Source of the DNA: an uncultured Phocaeicola sp.
GTDB taxonomy: Bacteria; Bacteroidota; Bacteroidia; Bacteroidales; Bacteroidaceae
Direction of reading: 5' to 3'
DNA: 55,729 bases
NCBI GenBank assembly: GCA_944322395.1
Contig: CALUPA010000006.1
Span: 1-55,729 of the forward strand
Shown one piece after another: positions 37,797 to 47,553 of this stretch; within the stretch, counting starts at the first letter, position 1; every line of letters starts with the position of its first letter. The translations under genes and the position numbers were made by a program. The notes under the pieces were generated by a model that was not told the DNA's origin, did no database searches, and saw nothing but the letters and a program-made list of their open reading frames with translations.

Positions 37797-39131
37797 ATGG
37801 CAAAAAGAATTGTCATTTTAGGAGCCGGAGAAAGCGGAGCGGGAGCTGCCGTACTGGCAAAGAAACAAGGATTTGACACATTCGTATCGGATATGTCATT
37901 AATTAAGGACAAGTATAAGTACATGCTTGACAGCAAAGGTATAGAATGGGAGGAAGGCAAGCATACAGAAGAACTTATACTTAATGCTGACGAGGTTATT
38001 AAAAGCCCCGGAATACCTAATGATGCGCCTATGATCATAAAGATCAAGGAAAAAAACATTCCTATCATTTCTGAAATAGAATTTGCAGGAAGATACACAA
38101 ATGCTAAAATGATATGTATTACAGGAAGCAATGGTAAAACTACTACTACTTCACTCATTTACCACATATTCAAAAAAGCTGGTATGAATGTAGGACTTGC
38201 CGGAAACATCGGTCAGAGCCTGGCATATCAGGTAGCTGAATGTAACTACGATTACTATGTAATAGAGTTGAGCAGTTTTCAGCTTGACAACATGTATGAT
38301 TTTCATGCAAATATAGCAGTATTGATGAACATCACCCCAGACCATCTTGACAGATATGAATACAAGATGCAGAATTATGTAGACGCTAAATTCAGAATCA
38401 TACAGAACCAGACTGAAAATGATGCTTTCATATTCTGGAATGATGATCCTATCATACAACGAGAATTGCATAAATACGGAATACACGGACACTATTATCC
38501 ATTTGCTGAAACAGAAGAAGAAGGTACTGTGGCATACGTTCACGAAAAACGAATATGTTTTACAGAGCCTATTGCATTCAACATGGAACAGGAAGAATTG
38601 GCACTAACAGGTAAACACAATCTGTTCAACTCAATGGCGGCCGGTTTGTCCGCTAATATTGCAGGAATAAAAAAAGAATGCATAAGAGAAGCACTCAACG
38701 ACTTTAAAGGTGTAGAACACAGACTGGAGAAGGTTGCGAGAATTAAAGGAGTAGAATATATAAACGACTCTAAAGCTACAAACGTAAACTCATGCTGGTA
38801 TGCCCTACAGAGTATGACTACAAAAACAGTACTAATACTTGGCGGCAAAGATAAAGGTAATGATTACAACGAAATAGCCGACCTTGTAAAAGAAAAATGT
38901 AGCGGACTTATATTTATGGGACTCCACAATGAAAAACTGCACGATTTCTTCGGCGGTTTCGGACTTCCGATTGCTGATGTACAGAGTATGGAGGATGCCG
39001 TAAACGAAGCATACAAGATGGCAAAGGATGGTGAAACTGTATTATTGAGTCCTTGTTGTGCAAGTTTTGACTTATTCAAAAGTTACGAAGACAGAGGTGA
39101 ACAATTCAAGAAGTGTGTAAAAAAACTATAA
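37797..39131 (+). CDS. murD: UDP-MurNAc-L-Ala:D-glutamate ligase MurD
   Basis: A 444-residue Mur ligase that adds D-Glu to UDP-MurNAc-L-Ala in the cytoplasm. An N-terminal Rossmann-like domain (VILGAGESGAGAAVL) is followed by the ATP loop ITGSNGKTTTT and the C-terminal motif LSPCCASFDLFKSYEDRGEQF that is typical of MurD. It lies 12 bases after mraY and 12 before ftsW. Confidence 0.97.
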   Translation: MAKRIVILGAGESGAGAAVLAKKQGFDTFVSDMSLIKDKYKYMLDSKGIEWEEGKHTEELILNADEVIKSPGIPNDAPMIIKIKEKNIPIISEIEFAGRYTNAKMICITGSNGKTTTTSLIYHIFKKAGMNVGLAGNIGQSLAYQVAECNYDYYVIELSSFQLDNMYDFHANIAVLMNITPDHLDRYEYKMQNYVDAKFRIIQNQTENDAFIFWNDDPIIQRELHKYGIHGHYYPFAETEEEGTVAYVHEKRICFTEPIAFNMEQEELALTGKHNLFNSMAAGLSANIAGIKKECIREALNDFKGVEHRLEKVARIKGVEYINDSKATNVNSCWYALQSMTTKTVLILGGKDKGNDYNEIADLVKEKCSGLIFMGLHNEKLHDFFGGFGLPIADVQSMEDAVNEAYKMAKDGETVLLSPCCASFDLFKSYEDRGEQFKKCVKKL

Positions 39132-39143
39132 TCTGGTATAAAG

Positions 39144-40427
39144 ATGGATTTGCTAAAGAAACTTTTTAAAGGCGACAGAATAATATGGATAATTTTCATG
39201 TTATTCTGCCTTATATCAATCATAGAGGTGTTTAGTGCATCAAGTACACTTACATTCAAATCAGGTGATCATTGGAGGCCTATAACATCTCACATGACAC
39301 TCATAATGGCAGGTACCATCATTGTATTTTTCACACACCTTATGCCATGCAGATGGTTTAAAAAACTGAATATGCTTCTACCTATATCATGGGGACTCCT
39401 ATTGGCCGTATTGATAAAAGGAGCGATGACAAATGGAGCTAGAAGATGGATCGATTTAGGTTTCTTCCAGTTCCAGCCATCAGAAGTGGCTAAAATGGCT
39501 CTGATTATTTCTGTAGCCATCACTTTGGCTAAGTTCCAACAAGAAGACGGAACAGACAAAAAAGCCTTCAAGTATATACTTATATCAACAGGTATAACCG
39601 TGATGTTGATTGTTACAGAAAATCTGTCTACTGCGGCTTTGTTATGCGCTACTGTATTTATTATGATGTTCATAGGACGTGTTCCAATGAAACAATTAGG
39701 CAAATTGTTTGGAATATGTGCTTTGGGAGGCATATTAATGATCGGATCTATCAAATTTGTTCCGGACAAAGCCTGGGATGCTATAGGCTTGCATCGTCTG
39801 ACAACCTGGAAAAGCCGTTTGGACAATCACTTCAATCAGACTCAGGTACCTGCAGCAAAATTCGATATTGACAACGATGCACAGGTAGCTCATGCCAACA
39901 TAGCTATAGCTACAAGCAATATACTTGGTAAAGGTCCCGGAAACAGCGTTCAGAGAGATTTCTTATCACAAGCCTTTTCTGATTTTATATATGCAATAAT
40001 AATAGAAGAGCTAGGATTGGTGGGAGGTGCTTTTGTCGCTTTACTATACATTGTCCTTTTACTAAGGATAGGAAAGATTGCGCGTGGGTGCGACGAATCC
40101 TATTATGCCTTACTGATTATTGGAATCGGTGTTTTGCTGTCAATACAGGCCATGTTCAATATGCTCGTTGCCGTTGGGATAATACCTGTTACAGGTCAGC
40201 CATTACCACTAATCAGTAAAGGAGGTACATCCATCCTTATAAATTCAGTATATATAGGTATAATATTAAGCATAAGCCGACATGTTTACGACATACAGGC
40301 AAAAAAAGAGGAAGAAGAAGCTATAAAAGAGGCACAATTACATGATGCAGCTGTTTCTATTCTAAAAAATGCAGCCATTGAACTGGCAGAAAAAGAATCT
40401 GAAGGAAAGAATAAAGATATAAACTAA
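39144..40427 (+). CDS. ftsW: Septal peptidoglycan polymerase FtsW (SEDS family)
   Basis: A 427-residue polytopic SEDS protein that polymerises lipid II at the septum with FtsI as partner. About ten transmembrane helices can be seen. Family motifs include GARRWIDLGFFQFQPSE and the C-terminal TGQPLPLISKGGTS. The hydrophilic C-terminal tail is rich in Glu and Lys. A 143-base gap with a promoter-like sequence follows. Confidence 0.95.
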   Translation: MDLLKKLFKGDRIIWIIFMLFCLISIIEVFSASSTLTFKSGDHWRPITSHMTLIMAGTIIVFFTHLMPCRWFKKLNMLLPISWGLLLAVLIKGAMTNGARRWIDLGFFQFQPSEVAKMALIISVAITLAKFQQEDGTDKKAFKYILISTGITVMLIVTENLSTAALLCATVFIMMFIGRVPMKQLGKLFGICALGGILMIGSIKFVPDKAWDAIGLHRLTTWKSRLDNHFNQTQVPAAKFDIDNDAQVAHANIAIATSNILGKGPGNSVQRDFLSQAFSDFIYAIIIEELGLVGGAFVALLYIVLLLRIGKIARGCDESYYALLIIGIGVLLSIQAMFNMLVAVGIIPVTGQPLPLISKGGTSILINSVYIGIILSISRHVYDIQAKKEEEEAIKEAQLHDAAVSILKNAAIELAEKESEGKNKDIN

Positions 40428-40495
40428 GAAAATGTATTATAGCGATATAAACATATTAATTTTTTATTATTATGTTTTTATTTGAAGTTTATTGA

Positions 40496-40503
40496 TAACT
40501 TTG
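40496..40503 (+). promoter_or_regulatory. Possible internal promoter before murG
   Basis: TAACTTTG fits the Bacteroides -7 element within the only sizeable gap of the division cluster. The upstream -33 is not well defined. It would allow murG to ftsZ to be transcribed separately. Confidence 0.45.
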
Positions 40504-40570
40504 CGAAAAATAATACAAAATGACATAGCTGGTATTTATACACAGCCAACTGACAAACAAATAAAGAGAT

Positions 40571-41701
40571 ATGAACGATAATCTACGTATAATAATAAGC
40601 GGTGGGGGTACAGGAGGTCATATTTTTCCTGCTCTTTCCATCGCTAACGCGATAAAAGAAGCCAGACCTGACGCAGAAATTCTCTTTGTTGGTGCTGAAG
40701 GCAGAATGGAAATGCAAAGAGTTCCGGCAGCAGGATACAAAATAATAGGTTTGCCTGTAGCTGGATTTGACAGAAAGAATCTGTTTAAGAATTTTGCAGT
40801 AGTAATAAGGCTCATAAAAAGCCAAATGATAGCACGTAAGATTATCAAAAATTTCAATCCGCATGCTGCTGTAGGTGTGGGGGGCTACGCCAGTGGTCCA
40901 ACACTTAAAATGGCAGGTGCAATGGGAATACCTACGCTTATACAGGAACAGAATTCATATGCCGGAGTTACAAACAAACTATTGGCTGCAAAAGCTGAAA
41001 AAATTTGTGTGGCCTATCCAGGAATGGAAAGATTCTTCGATAAGAATAAAATTATAATGACAGGTAATCCTGTAAGACAAGGACTGCTAGACAAGAAGCT
41101 TTCAAAAGAAGAAGCCATAAAAACATTCGGACTAGACCCTACGAAAAAAACAATTCTGATAATTGGAGGAAGTCTTGGAGCCAGAACACTAAACAACTGT
41201 GTAATGCATGCCATGGACGAAATTAAGCAGTCGGAAGTACAGTTCATTTGGCAAACCGGTAAATTCTATATCGAAGAAGCAAAAAAATGCTATGCAGAAG
41301 CAGGCTGTCCAAAGATGGTACATACTACAGACTTCATATCTGATATGAATGCAGCATATACAGCGGCCGATCTCGTAGTAAGCCGTGCAGGTGCAGGTTC
41401 TATATCAGAATTCTGCCTTTTAGGCAAACCTGTTATTCTGGTACCTTCACCAAATGTAGCAGAAGATCACCAGACAAAAAATGCTATGGCGCTTGTCAAT
41501 AAGGATGCAGCTGTATATATAAAAGACTCCGAAGCTGACGGTAAACTTATAAGTGCTGCTATTTCATTAGTTACCAACAAGGAAAAGCTAAAGTCACTAA
41601 GTACTAATATAAAGAAACTTGCATTCCACAACTCCGCAGCTACCATTGCGGCAGAAGTATGCAATCTGGCAGAAAAATATAAGAACGAACATGAACATTA
41701 A
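40571..41701 (+). CDS. murG: UDP-GlcNAc transferase MurG
   Basis: A 376-residue peripheral-membrane GT28 enzyme converting lipid I to lipid II. The glycine-rich loop GGGTGGHIFPALSIA, GVGGYASGP and the C-terminal donor-binding region (SRAGAGSISEFCLLGKPVILVPSP) are diagnostic. The reading frame ends within the start of murC. Confidence 0.97.
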   Translation: MNDNLRIIISGGGTGGHIFPALSIANAIKEARPDAEILFVGAEGRMEMQRVPAAGYKIIGLPVAGFDRKNLFKNFAVVIRLIKSQMIARKIIKNFNPHAAVGVGGYASGPTLKMAGAMGIPTLIQEQNSYAGVTNKLLAAKAEKICVAYPGMERFFDKNKIIMTGNPVRQGLLDKKLSKEEAIKTFGLDPTKKTILIIGGSLGARTLNNCVMHAMDEIKQSEVQFIWQTGKFYIEEAKKCYAEAGCPKMVHTTDFISDMNAAYTAADLVVSRAGAGSISEFCLLGKPVILVPSPNVAEDHQTKNAMALVNKDAAVYIKDSEADGKLISAAISLVTNKEKLKSLSTNIKKLAFHNSAATIAAEVCNLAEKYKNEHEH

Positions 41702-43067
41702 TTCTATAAAATCGGTTTATTTCATAGGTGCGGGCGGTATTGGGATGAGCGCACTGGTACGTTATTTTTTGTCAAAAGGCAAAAAAGTGGGAGGATACGA
41801 TCGTACCCCTAGCGACCTTACTGAAAAATTGATTGAAGAAGGTGCTGAAATACACTACGAAGAGAATATTGAACTTATACCTGAAGAATGTAAAAGTAAA
41901 GATTCTACACTAGTAATCTTTACACCGGCTATTCCACAAGAACATAAGGAATTGGTATTTTTCAAAGAAAACGGTTTTGAAATATTGAAACGCGCACAAG
42001 TATTGGGAATGATTACACATACCGAAAAAGGATTATGCGTAGCAGGTACACATGGAAAAACTACTACTTCAACCATGACCGCACATCTGCTACACCAGTC
42101 ACACGTAGGATGTAATGCTTTTCTTGGAGGTATATCAAAAAACTATAAGACCAACCTCCTGCTTTCAGACACCAGTGAATACGTTGTGATAGAAGCTGAT
42201 GAGTTCGACAGGTCATTCCACTGGCTAACACCATATGCAACTGTTATAACAGCAGTAGACTCTGACCACCTTGACATTTACGGTACCCGCGAAGCCTATT
42301 TGGAAAGTTTCAATAAGTACACTTCATTGATAACCTCAGACGGTTATCTGATAGTAAAGAATGGTATAGAGCTTTCTCCACGCGTAAAAGAGGGAGTTAA
42401 GGTATTCTCATACGGCATACATGAAGGAGACTTCAAAGCTGAAAATATCAGAATAGGTAATGGAGAAATAATATTTGACTATATATCTCCATTAGGAAAT
42501 ATAAATGATATTCAACTTGGAGTTCCTGTATATGTAAACATAGAGAATGGTGTAGCCGCTATGGCTTTGGCACAAATTGCAGGTGTTACCGATGAAGAAA
42601 TCAAAAAGGCAATGCCTACATTTGGAGGTGTTGACAGAAGATTTGATTTCAAGATTAAGGAAGACAATATGGTTTTCTTGAGCGACTACGCACACCATCC
42701 GGCAGAAATAAAGCAAAGTATCTCTTCAATCAAAGCTCTTTATCCCGACAAAAAGGTTACAGTTGCATTCCAACCACATCTCTACACCAGAACTAGAGAT
42801 TTTTATAAGGAATTTGCTGAAAGCCTTTCGCTGGCAGACGAAGTAATCCTACTTGATATATATCCGGCTAGAGAACTTCCAATCGATGGCGTTACCAGTC
42901 AACTGATATTCAATTGTCTGGAAAACAAGGCATCGGCTATAATGTGTAAAAAGGAAGAGCTGACAGATATAATAGCCAATAGAGAAATAGAAGTCCTTAT
43001 TACACTTGGTGCAGGTGACATTGACAATATGGTTCCTCAAATATATAATATACTGAAAAATAAATGA
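41691..43067 (+). CDS. murC: UDP-MurNAc:L-alanine ligase MurC
   Basis: A 458-residue Mur ligase adding the first stem-peptide residue. The start MNINSIKSVYFIGAGGIG overlaps the murG end by 11 bases and places the Rossmann motif near the N-terminus. A longer frame would add 24 unlikely residues encoded within murG. The ATP loop is AGTHGKTTTSTM, and SDYAHHPAEI is typical of MurC. The stop overlaps ftsQ by four bases. Confidence 0.96.
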   Translation: MNINSIKSVYFIGAGGIGMSALVRYFLSKGKKVGGYDRTPSDLTEKLIEEGAEIHYEENIELIPEECKSKDSTLVIFTPAIPQEHKELVFFKENGFEILKRAQVLGMITHTEKGLCVAGTHGKTTTSTMTAHLLHQSHVGCNAFLGGISKNYKTNLLLSDTSEYVVIEADEFDRSFHWLTPYATVITAVDSDHLDIYGTREAYLESFNKYTSLITSDGYLIVKNGIELSPRVKEGVKVFSYGIHEGDFKAENIRIGNGEIIFDYISPLGNINDIQLGVPVYVNIENGVAAMALAQIAGVTDEEIKKAMPTFGGVDRRFDFKIKEDNMVFLSDYAHHPAEIKQSISSIKALYPDKKVTVAFQPHLYTRTRDFYKEFAESLSLADEVILLDIYPARELPIDGVTSQLIFNCLENKASAIMCKKEELTDIIANREIEVLITLGAGDIDNMVPQIYNILKNK

Positions 43068-43798
43068 TAAAACGAATTCTCATACTCTTAGCATTAATTG
43101 CCACTTCCGTATATTTGATTTTGGCAGTTACTTTTTTCAATGCAGAGCCGTCTGAACGGGTTTGCAAGGGTATGGAATTGGAAATAAAGGACGATGTTGA
43201 CTACGGATTCATAACGCTTCGTGACATTGAAAATACGCTCAAACGCGAGAAACTGTTTCCTGTAGATATAAAACAGAAAGACATAAACACACGCAAAATG
43301 GAAGAATTGCTTGAAAAAAGTCCATTTGTGAAAGATGCCGAATGTTATATCACTGCAGGTGGAAAGGTCAAAATAGACCTTTACCAAAGAATTCCACTTA
43401 TGAGAGTTATGAGTAGCAATGGCGACAATTATTACATTGACAACGAAGGAAAGGCAATGAAAGCTAATGGGAAACCAGTACATGTAGCTATAGCCACAGG
43501 ATATATAGATAGAAAATTTGCCCAGGAAAAGCTGTTTGAACTAGCCCGTTTTCTTCAATCTGATGAATTTTGGAATGCTCAAATTGAACAGATTAACGTA
43601 ACAACAAAACAAGAAATAGAGCTTGTTCCTAGAGTTGGCAATCATATCCTCTTCATAGGAAAACCTGAAATGTACGAAACCAAATTTAAAAAGCTTAAAG
43701 CTTTCTACACCGAAGGACTAAATAAAGTGGGATGGAACAAATATGAACGTATTAGCGTTGAATTCAACAACCAGATAATTTGCACAAAAAAGGAGTAA
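43064..43798 (+). CDS. ftsQ: FtsQ-like cell division protein
   Basis: A 244-residue bitopic protein with an N-terminal transmembrane helix (about 5-24) and a POTRA-like periplasmic domain (SPFVKDAECYITAGGKVKIDLYQR). FtsQ is poorly conserved, but the position between murC and ftsA and the fold pattern agree. Confidence 0.9.
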   Translation: MIKRILILLALIATSVYLILAVTFFNAEPSERVCKGMELEIKDDVDYGFITLRDIENTLKREKLFPVDIKQKDINTRKMEELLEKSPFVKDAECYITAGGKVKIDLYQRIPLMRVMSSNGDNYYIDNEGKAMKANGKPVHVAIATGYIDRKFAQEKLFELARFLQSDEFWNAQIEQINVTTKQEIELVPRVGNHILFIGKPEMYETKFKKLKAFYTEGLNKVGWNKYERISVEFNNQIICTKKE

Positions 43799-43804
43799 CA
43801 ATAT

Positions 43805-45574
43805 ATGGCAGCAACAGATTTCATAGTAGCAATAGAACTCGGTTCTACCGAGATAGCAGGTATAGCAGGCAAGAAAAATGCCGACGGAAGTATAAACTTA
43901 TTGGCATATTCGTCTGAAAAATCAGACGATTGTATCAAAAAAGGAGTCATCTATAATCTGGACAAAACTACACAGAAACTGACTTCTATCATCAAAGACC
44001 TTGAAACGAAACTTCAAGCCGGAATTAAAAAAGTATATATTGGTGTAGGAGGATTATCGCTTAGGAGCATCAAGAATACAGAATCCAGACAGTTAGGTGA
44101 TGACACTAGAATATCCCAAGCTATCATTGACAGCATGATGGAGGCCAATATGGAAACTCCACTCCTGGATTATGAAATCCTGGCAGTTGAACCTCAAGAA
44201 TACAAAATAGGTAATAATCTTCTTACAGAACCTGTAGGAACAACCGCAAGCAACATAGAAGGCAGTTATCTTAATATCATTGCACGCCCTTCTGTAAAAC
44301 AGAATATCAGACAGTGCCTTTCGCATACCGGATATGAGATAGCTGGGTTTACTATTTCTCCAATGGCTACAGCCGATACTGTACTCACTACAAATGAAAA
44401 AAGATCTGGATGCGCACTTATTGACTTAGGTGCCGACACCACAACTGTTGCAATATACAAAAACAACATACTCCGACATGTATGCGTAATTCCTTTAGGT
44501 GGCAATAGTATAACAAAAGATATATGCAGCAAGCAAATAGAGGAAGATGATGCTGAACTTATAAAAATAAGGTACGCATCTGCATATACAGAATATAAAG
44601 AAGGTGAAGAAATTCAAGATACGGAATACACCATTGACGGTAAATGCTCAATAATGTCAAGGACTCTGGAGGACATTGTTGAAGCGCGAGTTAATGAAAT
44701 AATTACTAATGTATTCAATCAGATAAAGCTCTCCAACTACAGCGACGGACTTATGGCCGGTATAGTAGTCACAGGTGGAGTTTCAAATATGCCCAACATA
44801 GACAAAGCCATAACTAACATCACAAAGATTGAGAAAGTAAGAGTGGCACATACAGGCGAGATAAACCTGACTGGAAAAATTAGTATTCCTAAAAACGGCA
44901 AATCGAATACACTTGTCGGAATTCTATTATCAGGTGAAGAGAACTGTTGCAGGATAGACCCTAAAAGAGGTCATCAATTCGACTTCAATGATGACACAAA
45001 ATCTCAAGATACTGAAGACAATACAATAAAGGAAGACAACACGGCAAGTGCCACTACTAATATTGAAGTAGAGGAAAAAATTGTGGAAGTTGTTGATAAT
45101 ACAAAAGAATGTCACCAGTTAGTCATCGAAGCATCACAATTGATATTGAGCAGAAGCTACACACAAGCATTGGAAGTTCTAGACAAAGCAAAACAAATGA
45201 ATGTAGAATCCAAGGCTCGCGAAATAGACTCTTTGGAAAAAGAAGCTAAAAGACTTTTGGAAGAAGCTGAAAGAGTAAAAGCCATTAAGGAAGCACAACT
45301 TCAGGCCGAAAAACTAAAGGAAAAAAAGAGAAAAGAAGAATGCGACAAGATTCTAGAAGAAGTAGTAGAACTGATAGACAAAGAGAAATACAAGACAGCA
45401 AAAGAAAAACTTGATGCTGCAAGAAAATATAATATTCCGGAGTGCAACATGGTTATTGAAGACTTGGAAGAAAAAATTGTCAAAACGCAAAAAAACAAAA
45501 AAAGAAGTATTTTTGACAGAATTAAGCAAGGTATGAGCAAGGCTTCAGAAGAGTTTTTCGACGGAATAAAGTAA
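43805..45574 (+). CDS. ftsA: FtsA division actin with long helical insertion before the C-terminal membrane helix
   Basis: A 589-residue protein, against about 420 in E. coli. The actin-like core (1 to about 380) is intact, with ELGSTEIAG, the nucleotide motif ALIDLGADTTT and VVTGGVSNMP. After it come an acidic linker (about 390-430) and two related helical-hairpin repeats (about 436-484 and 513-560). Both begin with Cys and share the pattern L(I/L)x-(4)-Y-xxA-xExLDxA+-xxN. The chain ends with RSIFDRIKQGMSKASEEFF, a classical FtsA amphipathic membrane-binding helix. The insertion thus separates the FtsZ-binding core from the membrane anchor. The frame is continuous, so this is not a fusion by error. 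Confidence 0.95.
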   Translation: MAATDFIVAIELGSTEIAGIAGKKNADGSINLLAYSSEKSDDCIKKGVIYNLDKTTQKLTSIIKDLETKLQAGIKKVYIGVGGLSLRSIKNTESRQLGDDTRISQAIIDSMMEANMETPLLDYEILAVEPQEYKIGNNLLTEPVGTTASNIEGSYLNIIARPSVKQNIRQCLSHTGYEIAGFTISPMATADTVLTTNEKRSGCALIDLGADTTTVAIYKNNILRHVCVIPLGGNSITKDICSKQIEEDDAELIKIRYASAYTEYKEGEEIQDTEYTIDGKCSIMSRTLEDIVEARVNEIITNVFNQIKLSNYSDGLMAGIVVTGGVSNMPNIDKAITNITKIEKVRVAHTGEINLTGKISIPKNGKSNTLVGILLSGEENCCRIDPKRGHQFDFNDDTKSQDTEDNTIKEDNTASATTNIEVEEKIVEVVDNTKECHQLVIEASQLILSRSYTQALEVLDKAKQMNVESKAREIDSLEKEAKRLLEEAERVKAIKEAQLQAEKLKEKKRKEECDKILEEVVELIDKEKYKTAKEKLDAARKYNIPECNMVIEDLEEKIVKTQKNKKRSIFDRIKQGMSKASEEFFDGIK

Positions 45575-45601
45575 AAATTTTAAAATTAAATACTCAAAGA
45601 T

Positions 45602-46909
45602 ATGTCAGATGAAACAACAATGCCTTTCGATTTTCCGAAAGATGTACAGCATATAATAAAAGTCATAGGAGTAGGTGGAGGTGGAGGAAACGCTGTAAAC
45701 CACATGTACAGAGAAGGTATACATGACGTAAATTTCGTTGTGTGCAATACCGATAATCAGGCATTGGACGAATCTCCTGTTCCTATAAAGTTGCAACTTG
45801 GTAGCGAAGGTTTGGGGGCTGGTAACCGTCCGGAAAGAGCCAGAGCTGCAGCCGAGGAAAGTATAGAACAAGTAAAAGATATGCTTAATGACGGATGCCG
45901 TATGGCTTTCATCACTGCAGGTATGGGGGGTGGAACAGGAACTGGTGCTGCACCAATCATTGCCAAAGCTGCCAAGGATATGGATATACTTACCGTAGGC
46001 ATCGTTACCATTCCATTCCTTTTCGAAGGAAACAAAAAAATAGACCAGGCACTTGATGGTGTAGAAGAAATGAGTAAACATGTAGATGCCCTTCTTGTAA
46101 TCAACAATGAAAGACTTCGTGATGTATACTCGGACATCAGTGTTATGAACGCTTTCGGAAGAGCTGACGATACCCTGTCTGTAGCTGCCAAAAGCATAGC
46201 AGAAATTATTACTTTAAGAGGTAAGATTAATCTTGACTTCAACGATGTGAAAACAGTACTTAAAGATGGTGGAGTAGCTATCATGAGTACAGGCTATGGC
46301 GAAGGTGAAGGAAGAGTGACAAAAGCCATCAATGACGCCCTTAACTCACCTTTACTGAACAATAATGATATTTTTAACTCAAAAAAGGTACTGTTCGTCA
46401 TAACATATAGCCCTACAAGCGAACTTATGATGAACGAGATGGATGAAATCCACGACTTCATGAGCAAATTCGGAAAAGATTTCGAAACAAAATGGGGTCT
46501 TTACGAAGACAGTTCTATTGAGTCTAAAATCAAGTTTACTATCCTTGCCACCGGTTTCGGCATTTCGGATGTTCCGGGAATGGATAATGTAATACAAAAA
46601 CATACCAAAGAAGAAGAGGAACGTCTGGCAGAACAGGAAGAAATAAGACAGAAAAAGGAAGATCGCCGAAGCAGCTATTACGGAGCAAACATTGTAAAAA
46701 CAAACAGAAAAAGAAGACATCATTTATATGTATTCAGCCAGGAGGACCTGGATAACGAAGATATTATAAGCATGGTAGAAACAATACCAGCTTATAAGAG
46801 AACAAAAAGCGAACTTGAAAGTATCCAGTCGAAAGCTGCAATGCAGGAAACTCCTACACAAGCTGTAAATAACAACGGAAACGAAAGTTCTGTAATAAGC
46901 TTCTTCTGA
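45602..46909 (+). CDS. ftsZ: Cell division GTPase FtsZ
   Basis: A 435-residue tubulin homologue forming the division ring. The tubulin signature GMGGGTGTGAAP, the N-terminal VGGGGGNAVNHM and the T7-loop region DFNDVKTVL are present. A charged linker rich in Glu and Lys follows the core from about residue 315. The conserved C-terminal peptide that docks FtsA appears as ETIPAYKR, but about 35 further residues, ending SVISFF, extend beyond it. Confidence 0.97.
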   Translation: MSDETTMPFDFPKDVQHIIKVIGVGGGGGNAVNHMYREGIHDVNFVVCNTDNQALDESPVPIKLQLGSEGLGAGNRPERARAAAEESIEQVKDMLNDGCRMAFITAGMGGGTGTGAAPIIAKAAKDMDILTVGIVTIPFLFEGNKKIDQALDGVEEMSKHVDALLVINNERLRDVYSDISVMNAFGRADDTLSVAAKSIAEIITLRGKINLDFNDVKTVLKDGGVAIMSTGYGEGEGRVTKAINDALNSPLLNNNDIFNSKKVLFVITYSPTSELMMNEMDEIHDFMSKFGKDFETKWGLYEDSSIESKIKFTILATGFGISDVPGMDNVIQKHTKEEEERLAEQEEIRQKKEDRRSSYYGANIVKTNRKRRHHLYVFSQEDLDNEDIISMVETIPAYKRTKSELESIQSKAAMQETPTQAVNNNGNESSVISFF

Positions 46910-46986
46910 TAAAAAATATTGACGTACATCCATTAAGTGTAACGATAAATTAACATACGATTTTTTAAACTTAAAAACTTAAAGAT

Positions 46987-47436
46987 ATGGATTTATTTGA
47001 ACTAATAAGCAACGATATTAAAGAAGCCATGAAGGCTAAGGACAAAGTGAAACTTGAAACTTTGCGTAACGTAAAAAAATTCTTCCTTGAAGCAAAAACA
47101 GCTCCGGGAGCAAATGATACACTGACAGACGATGCAGCACTGAAAATAATGCAGAAACTTGTTAAACAAGGAAAAGACTCTGCTGCTGTATACGAAGGCC
47201 AGGGACGTGCAGACCTTGCAGAAAATGAAATGGCACAGGTAAGAGTTATCGAAGCTTATCTTCCTAAACAACTTTCTGCAGAAGAACTGGAGGCCAAATT
47301 GAAAGAAATAATCGAACGTACCGGAGCAAAAGACGGTAAAGATATGGGCAAGGTAATGGGAGTTGCATCTAAAGAACTTGCAGGTCTGGCAGAAGGTAGA
47401 GCCATATCAGCAAAGGTTAAAGAACTTCTGGGCTAA
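46987..47436 (+). CDS. GatB/YqeY domain protein
   Basis: A 149-residue YqeY-family protein, related to the tRNA-binding tail of the GatB amidotransferase subunit. The helical pattern MKAKDKVKLETLRNVKKF and the C-terminal KDMGKVMGVASKELAGLAEG are typical. Its function is not established. It follows ftsZ by 77 bases and ends before a strong terminator, so it may be the last gene of the cluster transcript. Confidence 0.9.
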   Translation: MDLFELISNDIKEAMKAKDKVKLETLRNVKKFFLEAKTAPGANDTLTDDAALKIMQKLVKQGKDSAAVYEGQGRADLAENEMAQVRVIEAYLPKQLSAEELEAKLKEIIERTGAKDGKDMGKVMGVASKELAGLAEGRAISAKVKELLG

Positions 47437-47473
47437 TATTACATAAAGGAATAAGAACAATACAAAAAAGATT

Positions 47474-47533
47474 ACGGTATATATATTATGAGACTGATTC
47501 CAATTAATTCATAATTTATATACCGTTTTTTTA
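47474..47533 (+). terminator. Intrinsic terminator after the YqeY gene
   Basis: Arms ACGGTATATA (47474-47483) and TATATACCGT (47517-47526) pair. They extend through ATTATG/CATAAT after one mismatch and are followed by a run of seven T. It probably ends the division-cluster transcript. Confidence 0.8.
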
Positions 47534-47553
47534 CAACTTAAAATCAAACATTT

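Noticed and set aside
45757-46284. A 175-codon minus-strand open frame opposite ftsZ
   Set aside because: Ser/Leu-rich shadow of the conserved FtsZ core with no promoter or homologous pattern.
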